Source of the DNA: Paludibacterium yongneupense DSM 18731
GTDB taxonomy: Bacteria; Pseudomonadota; Gammaproteobacteria; Burkholderiales; Chromobacteriaceae
DNA length: 64,000 bases
Direction of reading: 5' to 3'
Assembly (NCBI RefSeq): GCF_000422925.1
Contig: NZ_AUGZ01000005.1
Location: forward strand, 62,001-126,000
The notes beneath the pieces are model-generated. The model was given only the letters and a program-made list of their open reading frames with translations, was not told the origin of the DNA and searched no databases. Positions 18,955-27,601 of this stretch are shown piece after piece. A program made the translations under genes and the position numbers. How positions within the stretch are numbered: position 1 is the first letter of the stretch; the number at the start of each line of letters is the position of its first letter.

Positions 18955-19256
18955 CAATGCTCCCCCAGCCATTGCTGCCAGGGCCGTGTTCAGCCCCAAC
19001 CCGCTCGACAGCCGTCGCCCCAAATCGGCGCGGCGATCCGGTTATGATGTTCAATTTCCCATTACATTGTAAGCAAGACCGAGCAGGATTGTGGTATCAC
19101 AATAGCAAGGCACCCGTCCGGACGCTCGATGCTGGCGGCGCGGCAATACCCGAACAGCCCCGTTGCCTTATAATTCGGGGGCACAACCGCAACCGCCAAA
19201 AACAGAACGTGAACGTCGCCCCCCCAACTGGAGGCAGGAAAGGCCTCAAACGGATC

Positions 19257-20048
19257 ATGCGAATAAAAGCAACGCTTATCGGCGGCATACTGGCATCCGG
19301 GCTTCTCGCACAGCACCCGGCAAACGCTGCCGGCCCCGCCTGCCCACGAACCTTCACCCTCGCATTGCACGAGCATGGCCTGCTTTATGACGACACCACG
19401 CATACCGGCATCGACACGGATGTCGCGGAGGAGTTGATACGGCGCAGCGGTTGTCATTTCGCGGTCAGCGTGATGCCGCGCGCCCGCATCTGGAAATTGC
19501 TGGAAACCGGAGCCCTCGACTTTAGCCTCTCCGGCATCGCCGATGCCGAGCGCGATCAGTACGCGAGCTTCGCCTGGTATTTCGCCGACAAATTCACCCT
19601 GATCGTCCGCAAGGATGCCAATGTGCACAGCGTGGCCGATTTCGAGAACAACCCTGCGCTCAAACTGGGCGTGATTCCGAGCTTCCGATACAGCGCGGCC
19701 ATCAACCGCGTGGTCGACAGGCTGAATGCCCGAAGCCGCGTACTCGACACAAAAACCTATGACGCCTTGTACAAAAACCTGGCCTTGGGGCGGATTCAGG
19801 GCCTGATCATAGAACCGTTCGATTTTTCCGATCTCGACCAGTATCGGGTCCGCCATCTGGTGCATATCGTCGAGACGGACGATACGCCGACGCCACATGG
19901 AGTCATCATGTCGAAGAAAACGATTGCCCCGGATCAAGTGGCTCAATGGCGGATGCTGGTGGACGCTATGCGCGCCGACGGCACCTTGCTGCGGATATTC
20001 CGCAAATATTTCACCCGCGAACAGGCTGAGGCCATGGTAAATAACTGA
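19257..20048 (+). CDS. periplasmic solute-binding protein (SBP family 3), orphan
   Basis: A 263-residue protein with a signal peptide (MRIKATLIGGILASGLLAQH, cleavage near ANA). The type II periplasmic binding fold of the amino-acid/polar solute family follows: FTLALHEHGLLYDDTTHTGI at the mature start, PRARIWKLLETGALDFSLSG in the middle, and a hinge region around LKLGVIPSFRYSAAINRV. No ABC permease or ATPase is nearby, so it may deliver a ligand to a sensor rather than to a transporter. It lies 178 bases upstream of the quorum-sensing kinase on the same strand and is divergent from the hybrid kinase. A similar orphan is at 58980. Confidence 0.85.
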   Translation: MRIKATLIGGILASGLLAQHPANAAGPACPRTFTLALHEHGLLYDDTTHTGIDTDVAEELIRRSGCHFAVSVMPRARIWKLLETGALDFSLSGIADAERDQYASFAWYFADKFTLIVRKDANVHSVADFENNPALKLGVIPSFRYSAAINRVVDRLNARSRVLDTKTYDALYKNLALGRIQGLIIEPFDFSDLDQYRVRHLVHIVETDDTPTPHGVIMSKKTIAPDQVAQWRMLVDAMRADGTLLRIFRKYFTREQAEAMVNN

Positions 20049-20226
20049 CATTTTCCGCCCCTTGCCCGGCGCGGTTCGGTTCTCCCCCATCCCGGACAGG
20101 GGGCACGCTTTCAGGAGCGCCAACGCACGCACACACCATGCGACAATGCCCGGCGCACTTTCAACGACCGGGCGCCGCCTCATCGCGCAGCGGCCCGTCA
20201 TGACCCCATGATCGAACATCGACCCA

Positions 20227-21540
20227 ATGCTTGAAATACCCAAAAACATGTGCCGCCATATGTTCGATGGCATGTCGCGCAATGTTCAATATTTCGAATC
20301 GCGATTCTTTCCGTTCGGACTGGTTGCCGTCATCGGCTTCCCCCTGTACTACTTCATCTGGCATGACGCGTTTCCGCAGCCTTACGAGAACCTTCCGCTG
20401 CGTCTGCTGGGCAGTGCGTTGTTTGTTCCGGTGATGCTGACCAAATACTGGCCCGAGCGGCTGCGGCGCTATCTGCCGTTGTATTGGTCCCTGGCGACGT
20501 TCTATGCTCTCCCCTTCTTTTTTACATTCATGCTGCTGAAAAACAATGGCAGTGTGCCCTGGCTGCTATCGGCACTGACCGCCGTTTTCTTGATGGTCTT
20601 GCTGATGGACTGGATCAGTCTATTTATCCAGTTTATCGGCGGCGTCGGCTGCGCCTGGCTGGCCTTCAGGCTGAGCGGGCCATCGGTGGATTCGGTTTTT
20701 TTGAATCTGGATTACCTGCCAGTCTATCTATTCGTTCTTGTTCTTGGCGCGGTTGCCAACTACAGCTCCGAAGTGGTCAAGCAAGAACGTCTGCGCGCGA
20801 TGCAGAGCACGGCGAGCATGATCGCTCACGAACTCCGTACGCCGCTGCTGGGCATCAAGGCCGGCGCCAGCGGCGTCAGACAGCATCTGCCGGCCCTCTT
20901 GGCCGGTTACCGCCAGGCCAGGGACGCGGGACAAGCGGTGGAACCGATTCGCGAGATACATCTCGAAGCGATGCGCAGCGTGATGGAACGCATTGAAGGA
21001 GAAGTCAATTACTCCAACATTGTCATCGATATGTTGCTGGCGAATTCAAAACCCTTTTCTTTCAAAAACATCCCCCATGGCACCTACTCGGTGAGCGAAT
21101 GCATAGAGCTGGCGCTGAGTCGCTATCCGTTTTCCTCCGAAAAAGAAAGGAGGCTGGTGACGTGGGAAAGGGTCCAGGACTTTTCGTTCAAGGGCAATGA
21201 GCTTTTGCTGGTGCATGTGTTTTTCAATCTGATAAAAAACTCTTTGCGCCATATCGCCATGGCAGGAAAAGGCTCGATTATTATCCGCACGGAAGTCGAA
21301 AACGGCACGGGAAAAATTCTGTTCATGGATAGCGGGCCAGGTATTCCGGCCCATGTGCTGCCGCATATATTCACCCGGTTTTATTCTTGGTCCTATGGCC
21401 ACGACGATGGCTCTGGCGCAGGAATTGGGCTAGCATACTGCCGAAGCGTCATGCAGTCTCTTGGAGGCAACATTACGTGCAGATCGATGCAGGGCAAATA
21501 CAGTGAGTTCACCTTAACCTTTCCTGCGATAACAGATTGA
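20227..21540 (+). CDS. lqsS: CqsS/LqsS-type quorum-sensing sensor histidine kinase
   Basis: A 437-residue membrane kinase. The N-terminal half carries about six transmembrane segments. Its sequence (FPLYYFIWHDAFPQPYENLP, then YALPFFFTFMLLKNN) matches the sensing domain of Vibrio CqsS and Legionella LqsS, which bind alpha-hydroxyketone autoinducers. The kinase follows: phospho-His H201 in SMIAHELRTPLLGIKAGASG, an N-box near NLIKNSLRH, DSGPGIP and GSGAGIGLAYC. There is no C-terminal receiver, as in LqsS and unlike CqsS. ATGs at 20248, 20260 and 20272 are also possible starts; none has a good ribosome-binding site. The regulator gene begins on the last base of this gene's stop codon. Confidence 0.9.
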   Translation: MLEIPKNMCRHMFDGMSRNVQYFESRFFPFGLVAVIGFPLYYFIWHDAFPQPYENLPLRLLGSALFVPVMLTKYWPERLRRYLPLYWSLATFYALPFFFTFMLLKNNGSVPWLLSALTAVFLMVLLMDWISLFIQFIGGVGCAWLAFRLSGPSVDSVFLNLDYLPVYLFVLVLGAVANYSSEVVKQERLRAMQSTASMIAHELRTPLLGIKAGASGVRQHLPALLAGYRQARDAGQAVEPIREIHLEAMRSVMERIEGEVNYSNIVIDMLLANSKPFSFKNIPHGTYSVSECIELALSRYPFSSEKERRLVTWERVQDFSFKGNELLLVHVFFNLIKNSLRHIAMAGKGSIIIRTEVENGTGKILFMDSGPGIPAHVLPHIFTRFYSWSYGHDDGSGAGIGLAYCRSVMQSLGGNITCRSMQGKYSEFTLTFPAITD

Positions 21541-22577
21541 TGCTAAGAAACGAGATTCTCCCTTTTTATTTTCCGTCGACGGTGGCCTTCGTCGACGACA
21601 GTCACGATTTTCTCGTCAACCTGAGCCTGCAGCTTGACGGCAGACTTGCGTTCCGGCTCTTCGACTCCCCCGTCGATGCTTTGCTGGCACTGAACGGTAA
21701 ACCGGATCGTAAATCCCTGGTCGAACGTTTTTTCTCCCCTTCGCATCAGAGCGACGATAGCTCGATGTCGCATCAGGTCCTCGACATGAATCTGGACAAT
21801 ATCGTGCGCGAGGTACATAACCAGCGACGATTCGAACAGATTTCGGTCGTCGTGGTCGATTACGACATGCCTGAAATCGATGGACTGGAATTCTGTCGCA
21901 ACATCAAGGATCCCGGGGTAAAGAAAATACTTCTGACCGGCAAAGCCGATGAAAAAATCGCCGTACAAGCGTTCAATCAGGGCATGATCGACCGTTTTTT
22001 CTTGAAACAGGATTCCGATGTCATCCCCATGCTCAACCGCTCCATCGTCGAGTTGCAGCAGGCCTATTTCGCGAGCATGGCCCGCACGGTGGCAGAAACC
22101 CTGTACCTGGGGCCGCATCCGTTTTTACGCGACGAGTGCTTCGCGGACGAATTCCACCGCCTCTGCAAGCGCCTCGGTATCATTGAGTTTTATCTGACCG
22201 CGACGCCGGACGGCTTTCTGCTGCTGGATGCGGAGGGTGCGGCAACGCTACTCATCGTCAAGACGGAGGAAGGGCTGCGCAGCCATTTTGAAATTGCCTG
22301 CGATCAGTCTGCGCCGATCGAGCTGCTCGATCGCCTGAGCAGCAACAGCGTCGTACCCTATTTTCCGAATCCGGAGGGCGAGTACCTGCCCGACTGCGGC
22401 GACTGGGAATCCTGCCTTTATCCCGCCACGCGACTGCAAGGCAAAGAATGCTATTACTACGCCGTCGTACCGGCTCCGGCCGGAGCCCGGCTGACAGATA
22501 TTCTTTCCTATAACGCCTTTCTGCGATGGGCGGACGGACAAGGGGGGGGACAACAGCCCCCCTCTCGACACGCCTGA
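21540..22577 (+). CDS. lqsR: LqsR-like response regulator
   Basis: A 345-residue protein, close to the length of Legionella LqsR. The N-terminal receiver has the acidic pair VAFVDDSHDF (19-20), the phospho-acceptor D107 in VVVVDYDMPEIDGLEFCRN and the Lys in KKILLTGKADEK. About 60 residues are inserted between the first strand and the Asp strand, a departure from ordinary CheY-like receivers that I note as an LqsR-like feature. The C-terminal 150 residues contain no helix-turn-helix, GGDEF or other output domain I can recognise. The start ATG (21540) overlaps the kinase TGA, so the pair is translationally coupled and surely cognate. It ends 3 bases from the convergent autoinducer synthase gene. 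Confidence 0.88.
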   Translation: MLRNEILPFYFPSTVAFVDDSHDFLVNLSLQLDGRLAFRLFDSPVDALLALNGKPDRKSLVERFFSPSHQSDDSSMSHQVLDMNLDNIVREVHNQRRFEQISVVVVDYDMPEIDGLEFCRNIKDPGVKKILLTGKADEKIAVQAFNQGMIDRFFLKQDSDVIPMLNRSIVELQQAYFASMARTVAETLYLGPHPFLRDECFADEFHRLCKRLGIIEFYLTATPDGFLLLDAEGAATLLIVKTEEGLRSHFEIACDQSAPIELLDRLSSNSVVPYFPNPEGEYLPDCGDWESCLYPATRLQGKECYYYAVVPAPAGARLTDILSYNAFLRWADGQGGGQQPPSRHA

Positions 22578-22580
22578 CGA

Positions 22581-23852
22581 CTAGGCTACAGCTACCTGCG
22601 GCATGGTTTCGGCATCCTGCGCATTTTTACGCCGCGTCGAAGCCCATGAAGACAGGGCGACGTCTTCACGGATATCCGCGCACACATCGATGATGCGCTC
22701 CAGTTCTTCCGGGGACAGGGTGCAGTTGATCGACAACCTGATCATCGCCCGGTTTTTCGGGGTGGCCGGAGCGCAGAACACTGAGCCGAATATCCCCCGC
22801 GCCTCCAACGCATCCCGCAGCACGATGGTCTGGCGCTCGGTTCCCGATTCCAGCGCGATGATCTGCGACTGGCTGCCATTGAGGTTATACCCGAGCGCGT
22901 CCAACTCCCGGCGCAAGTGTGCCGACTTGGCATGCAGCTCTCTGCGACGCCAGTGCTCGCGCCGGATCACGGCCAGGGTTGCCTCCAGCCCGGCGACTTC
23001 GTGCGGCAGCAGGGTCGAACTGAAAATAGCGGGGTTGGACTCGAACTTGAAATATTCGCTGAAGGACTCGGAACACGCAATGAAGCCGGCACGACCGGCA
23101 AACGCCTTGGCCAGACTCGCCGTGCGAAAGTGCACCTTGTCGCACAATCCCAGTTCCGCCACCATGCCCTCGCCTTGCCGGCCATGCGTACCGAGCGAAT
23201 GCGATTCGTCGACCACCAGCACGCAGCCGTGGCGAGAGCCTGTCGCGACCAGATCCGGCAATGGGCACACACTGCCGTTCGTACTGTAGACGGAATCGAC
23301 CATAACGACGCCGCAGCCATTTTTCAGTATCTGACGCTCCAGGTGTCCGATATCGTTGTGGTGAAACGGCACGGCGCGAGCGCCGGCACTGCGTATTCCT
23401 TCCCACAAGGACATATGCGCCATCATGTCGATATAGACGGGCGTATTTTCGTCGGCGATGGACTGCACCAGCCCGGTATTGGCAGCAAAGCCCGATTGGC
23501 AGAGCACGCCGGCCGGCGCTTGCATGAAGTTTGCCAGGCGAGCCTCCAGATCGAGAAGCGGGTTGCTCCCGTGCAGGAAGATGCCCGACATCAACAGTCC
23601 ATTGCCGTTGTTCATCAAGCACTCCGCCGTCGCCCGCAAAATCTCGGGATGCCGGGCCAGCGACAAGTAATCATTACTACTGAGGTGCAAGGCATCGTCC
23701 CCCGGGCATCGACCACGCATGATGTGGCCGCCATCCCAGGTGTTCTGGACACGGTCGCGGTAATAGCCCTGCATGCGGCGGGCGAGAAATTCGGGCTCCG
23801 GAGCACTGCGCACAGGCTGGGGACGAAGAAAAGGGGTGACGTGATTATTCAT
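22581..23852 (-). CDS. cqsA: CqsA/LqsA-type alpha-hydroxyketone autoinducer synthase
   Basis: A 423-residue PLP-dependent alpha-oxoamine synthase family enzyme. The PLP lysine is K249 in FRTASLAKAFAGRAGF. D215 and H218 in VLVVDESHSLGTHG contact the cofactor, and LHLSSNDYLSLARHP marks the N-terminal family region. CqsA joins an acyl-CoA to an amino donor to make the precursor of CAI-1, and LqsA makes LAI-1. The pairing with CqsS/LqsS-like and LqsR-like genes separates it from KBL or BioF enzymes. AAGGACG lies 8 bases before the ATG at 23852. It is transcribed towards the kinase/regulator pair. The acyl chain length made here cannot be read from sequence. Confidence 0.92.
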   Translation of the reverse strand: MNNHVTPFLRPQPVRSAPEPEFLARRMQGYYRDRVQNTWDGGHIMRGRCPGDDALHLSSNDYLSLARHPEILRATAECLMNNGNGLLMSGIFLHGSNPLLDLEARLANFMQAPAGVLCQSGFAANTGLVQSIADENTPVYIDMMAHMSLWEGIRSAGARAVPFHHNDIGHLERQILKNGCGVVMVDSVYSTNGSVCPLPDLVATGSRHGCVLVVDESHSLGTHGRQGEGMVAELGLCDKVHFRTASLAKAFAGRAGFIACSESFSEYFKFESNPAIFSSTLLPHEVAGLEATLAVIRREHWRRRELHAKSAHLRRELDALGYNLNGSQSQIIALESGTERQTIVLRDALEARGIFGSVFCAPATPKNRAMIRLSINCTLSPEELERIIDVCADIREDVALSSWASTRRKNAQDAETMPQVAVA

Positions 23853-24358
23853 GACTGGCGTCCTTGAGAAAGAAGCGGTTGCCGTTACCCCGTGTGCGGA
23901 TGCGGCACGGGGGAAGCGAAGACGGCGTGCGTTGGCGCCGTCGTGCTCCCTGAATAATCTATCCCAAGTTTCCTGCCATTCGTCGTACGGTCGGACAAAC
24001 CTGGGGCCGTCGACACCACAACCCGATGCTCACGCTCTCCCGGCCAAGGGCCTGGCGCGGCCGCCGCACACGGCACCGGCCAGGCCCGCATGAAGAATGG
24101 CGGCGACCCGCCTTGCGGCATCTCGAGCTCCGCCCCGCCCCCAGCGACGGCCATACCCGATTTACCCTGCCGTTCGCCATGCAGCCTGTTTTGTCGCGCT
24201 TATTACACATCTTTAATATTATTAAAATATTTTAATTGAGTATTTTTTGTATACACGTTTAAACTGAACCGTAAATTTATGAATTCTGCCTTTTATATAA
24301 TCCGATGCCCCGTACAGGGCGGCGAATAAAACGGCACGCATATGGGGACAGGCAGCGC
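23853..24358. other. intergenic region, AT-rich at its right end
   Basis: These 506 bases lie upstream of both cqsA and the divergent DUF917 gene and contain no convincing ORF. The left 340 bases are GC-rich. The stretch from about 24195 to 24300 is very AT-rich, with runs such as TTAATATTATTAAAATATTTT, and probably contains the promoter of the DUF917 gene. Any promoter for cqsA, and so the quorum circuit's control point, should also lie in this region. Confidence 0.45.
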
Positions 24359-25537
24359 ATGACTGAATCCGGATACGGGATTGAAGATTTTTACCATGTC
24401 GCAGCCGGTGCGGCCGTACTCGCGAGCGGAGGGGGCGGCAGCTATCACGATGCACGGCAGATCCTCGACGCCTTCGCCGCCACCGGCTGGCAAGGCACGG
24501 TTCCGGTAGGCGATTACGACGGCGCCAGCGCTTGCGCCGTCCTGGCCGTCATGGGATCTCCCGATGCGGCGCAGAGCATGACGCTGGCCGATATCACGTA
24601 CTCGATCACCAATACCGTCAATCGTTTCGAACAGGCAACCGCCACCGCCCTCGACTGCGTGATTCCGGTTGAAATCGGCCCGATCAACTCCATCGTGCCG
24701 CTGATCGCCGCCGCCCGCAGCGACAACACCATAGCCTGGGTGGTTGACGGCGATGGTGCGGGCCGCGCCGTCCCGCAACTGCCGCAGACAACCTATGCCG
24801 GGCGGCAGGACTGGGACCCCAGTCCCTGCGCGCTCGCCAACGATGCCGACACGGCAGGGGACGTCGAATCGGCGGTACTGAACGCCGACAGCGCCGCCCG
24901 CGTCGAGACGCTGGCCGGCGGTGTCGTCAGCGCCTTTGGCAGTTTCGCCGGTATTGCGCTATGGCCATCGAATGCCGGTAACAATTATGCCTTGACCGGA
25001 AATTACCTGGCCGGAACGCTCGGGCAGGCGCGCGAGCTAGGCCGCTTCATGAGCCGCTTGCCGCAGACACAGGCACTGGCGGACAAAATCGTCGAGCTGA
25101 CCGGACGCCATGCCGTGCCCCTGCTGACCAATTTCTATATCACGTCCATCACGCAATCGACGACGGGAGCGTCGCTGGACACGGGCACCATCCGTCTGGA
25201 CAACACCGCCGACCCGCAAGCCAGCAGCGAAACCCACTACCTGTACAACCTCAACGAAAGCCTGATCCTGTATTCGAGCCAGAGTACGACTCCGGACGCG
25301 CTGGCGCCAGACTCGATCTGCTATTATTGCGAGAGCACTGGACAGGGCTTTTCCAACGCCAGCGACGATCTGGCGCCCTATTTCGACTCGAAAACCGGCA
25401 ACAGCACAGGTGTACCCATCAGCGTGATAAAAGTGGCAGCCGCCCCCCGGTTTTATACTGCTCCCGGCGTACTGGCTTCGTTCGCCGGCCTGCTTCGCGA
25501 TATGGGATATGCCGGAGCACTCCCCTATTCGGTGTGA
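24359..25537 (+). CDS. DUF917 family protein (hydantoinase/oxoprolinase-associated)
   Basis: A 392-residue protein matching the DUF917 family. The glycine-rich AAVLASGGGGSYHDARQIL near the N-terminus and VIPVEIGPINSIVPLIAA are typical, as is a FGSFAGIALWPSNAG segment. DUF917 proteins often neighbour hydantoin or 5-oxoproline enzymes, but their activity is poorly defined and no such partner is present here. The start is set at ATG 24359, matching the family N-terminus, with a weak AGG upstream; an in-frame ATG at 24305 is also possible. A c-di-GMP protein gene starts 20 bases downstream, so the two are probably co-transcribed, an unexpected pairing. Confidence 0.82.
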   Translation: MTESGYGIEDFYHVAAGAAVLASGGGGSYHDARQILDAFAATGWQGTVPVGDYDGASACAVLAVMGSPDAAQSMTLADITYSITNTVNRFEQATATALDCVIPVEIGPINSIVPLIAAARSDNTIAWVVDGDGAGRAVPQLPQTTYAGRQDWDPSPCALANDADTAGDVESAVLNADSAARVETLAGGVVSAFGSFAGIALWPSNAGNNYALTGNYLAGTLGQARELGRFMSRLPQTQALADKIVELTGRHAVPLLTNFYITSITQSTTGASLDTGTIRLDNTADPQASSETHYLYNLNESLILYSSQSTTPDALAPDSICYYCESTGQGFSNASDDLAPYFDSKTGNSTGVPISVIKVAAAPRFYTAPGVLASFAGLLRDMGYAGALPYSV

Positions 25538-25557
25538 CACGGTGTAAAGGGCAGGAG

Positions 25558-27348
25558 ATGGGCAATTCGGATGTCAACGAGAAGCGGCTGTTGCTTGCGC
25601 TAGAAGCCGCCGGGCTGGACCTGTGGGAAAACGATCTGATCAGCGGGCATGTCAGTTGCCGGGCGACCAAGACGTTCGCCGAGCTCGGATACGATGCCGC
25701 CGAGTCCTGCGCCTATGTGGACCAGATGTTCACCATCATTCACCCCGACGACATAGAAGTCGTCAAATCGGCAGTGCACGCGCACCGTTCAGGCTCGACC
25801 CCGAGTTACCGCTGCGAGTTTCGCTTGCGGGCCAAGGATGGCAGCTGGGTATGGTACGCCAATTACGGCCGGATCATGGATGAGGCGGATGATGAACTCG
25901 GCATGCGCTTCATCGGAGTCACCTTCAACATCCACGACAGAAAGCGCCGCGAAGACGAACTCAGGCAGATCAACGAGCAGTTGCAACGGCAAAACCGCGA
26001 GCTCGACCAACTGAACAGCCGTCTCAAGACCCTGTCGAGCACGGACTTGCTCACCCAATTGCCGAATCGCCACCCGCTGCTGGAGCGCATGCAGGAGATG
26101 CTTGACGCGCGCCAGCATGGCAGCGGCACCGGGGCGTTGCTATTCATCGACATCGACAACTTCAAGACCATCAACGACATGCTGGGGCACGATATCGGCG
26201 ATATCCTGTTGCGGCAGGTCGCGACGCGCCTGCAACGGTGCGTGCCGGCCAACGCGACGATCGCCCGCTTCGGTGGCGACGAATTTCTTGTGCTGCTGGA
26301 GTATCCCTGCGTTCGCCGGACCGATGCGCAGCAGCATGGCAAAGTCGTGAGCGACAACATCATGCGGATCTTGTGCGAGCCCTTTCACCTCGGCGCGCAC
26401 CAGTTCCAGACATCGGTCAGCATCGGGATTTCGGTCATCTTCGAGGAAGCCCAAACGCAGGAAGACATTCTCAAACAAGCCGACATCGCGCTGTACCAGG
26501 CCAAGAAAGCCGGACGCGGAACGGTGCGTTTTTTCGATCCGGAGATGTTGCAGGCAATCGCCTCTCGCGCGACGCTCGAGAATGATCTGCGCATTGCGAT
26601 CGAACAGGGTCAGTTCCAGCTCTACTACCAGGTCAAGGTCGACACCAGCGGGCGCCCCCTGGGCGCCGAAGGCCTGATCCGCTGGCAACATCCGACACGC
26701 GGACTGGTGCTGCCTGCGCATTTCATTCCGCAGGCGGAAGAAACCGGATTGATCCTGCCTATCGGAGACTGGGTGCTGGAGACCGCCTGCGCGCGCCTCG
26801 CCGCCTGGCGCGGCGAGGCGCTGACGCGCGACCTGATATTGTCGGTCAACGTCAGCGCCCGGCAATTTCGCCACACGGATTTTGTCGACAATGTCCTGAA
26901 ATGCATCGAACGCCACGGCATCGACCCCCGGCTGCTCAGACTGGAGCTGACGGAAAGCGTACTGCTCGAGAATGCCGAGCAGGCGATCGCCTCCATGCGT
27001 CGCTTGAACGCCCTCGGCGTCCTTTTCTCGCTCGATGACTTCGGCACCGGCTATTCGTCGCTGCAGTACTTGAAACAACTGCCTCTCGACCAGATAAAAA
27101 TAGACAAATCCTTCGTGCACGATCTGCGCGACAACAGCAGCGACAAGACCATCGTACGCGCCATCGTCGACATGGCACGTACTCTCGAAATCGATGTCAT
27201 TGCCGAGGGCGTCGAGACATGGGCGCAGTTCGATTTACTGCTGCGCCATGGCTGCAATAAATTTCAGGGGTGCCTTTTCGGAGAACCGGCTCCGCTGCAG
27301 CACTTCGAAACGTCGCTGCGTGGCGCGGTGCACAGCAACGCAGAGTAA
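25558..27348 (+). CDS. PAS-GGDEF-EAL protein (bifunctional c-di-GMP enzyme)
   Basis: A 596-residue cytosolic protein. It has a PAS/PAC domain (about 5-130, LRAKDGSWVWYANYGRIMD), a short coiled coil (EDELRQINEQLQRQNRELDQ), GGDEF (about 160-320, RFGGDEFLVLL) and EAL (about 335-590). The GGDEF signature is intact, so diguanylate cyclase activity is possible. In the EAL domain the signature reads EGLIRW rather than EALIRW. The other key elements, NVSARQF, ELTESVLLE, DDFGTGYSSL and KIDKSFV, are present, so phosphodiesterase activity is also likely. The ATG at 25558 follows AAGGGCAGGAG. It lies 20 bases after the DUF917 gene, and a strong terminator follows. Confidence 0.93.
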   Translation: MGNSDVNEKRLLLALEAAGLDLWENDLISGHVSCRATKTFAELGYDAAESCAYVDQMFTIIHPDDIEVVKSAVHAHRSGSTPSYRCEFRLRAKDGSWVWYANYGRIMDEADDELGMRFIGVTFNIHDRKRREDELRQINEQLQRQNRELDQLNSRLKTLSSTDLLTQLPNRHPLLERMQEMLDARQHGSGTGALLFIDIDNFKTINDMLGHDIGDILLRQVATRLQRCVPANATIARFGGDEFLVLLEYPCVRRTDAQQHGKVVSDNIMRILCEPFHLGAHQFQTSVSIGISVIFEEAQTQEDILKQADIALYQAKKAGRGTVRFFDPEMLQAIASRATLENDLRIAIEQGQFQLYYQVKVDTSGRPLGAEGLIRWQHPTRGLVLPAHFIPQAEETGLILPIGDWVLETACARLAAWRGEALTRDLILSVNVSARQFRHTDFVDNVLKCIERHGIDPRLLRLELTESVLLENAEQAIASMRRLNALGVLFSLDDFGTGYSSLQYLKQLPLDQIKIDKSFVHDLRDNSSDKTIVRAIVDMARTLEIDVIAEGVETWAQFDLLLRHGCNKFQGCLFGEPAPLQHFETSLRGAVHSNAE

Positions 27349-27376
27349 GGAAGAGCAGAAGTCTTATCGGATGTCG

Positions 27377-27408
27377 CAAAAAGGCCACCTGGACAGGTGG
27401 CCTTTTTG
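27377..27408 (+). terminator. rho-independent terminator
   Basis: CAAAAAGGCCACCT (27377-27390) pairs with AGGTGGCCTTTTTG (27395-27408) around a GGAC loop. The T-run is built into the 3' arm. It lies 28 bases after the PAS-GGDEF-EAL stop and, by symmetry, could also act on the opposite strand. Confidence 0.9.
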
Positions 27409-27601
27409 CCGTTCGAAAACGTTCCTCAAACTGGATCTTTTTTTTCTGCACGCGCAGAACCGGTCTGCGACGGTGCTTGCAGGGCACATATCAATGATTG
27501 AAGTATGAGCCTGCCTATCAAAACTATATGACATCTTGACATTAATTACAAATGAATATCACTATCTGCACACACCCGCAAGCCGGACACCGGCCCATGC
27601 C

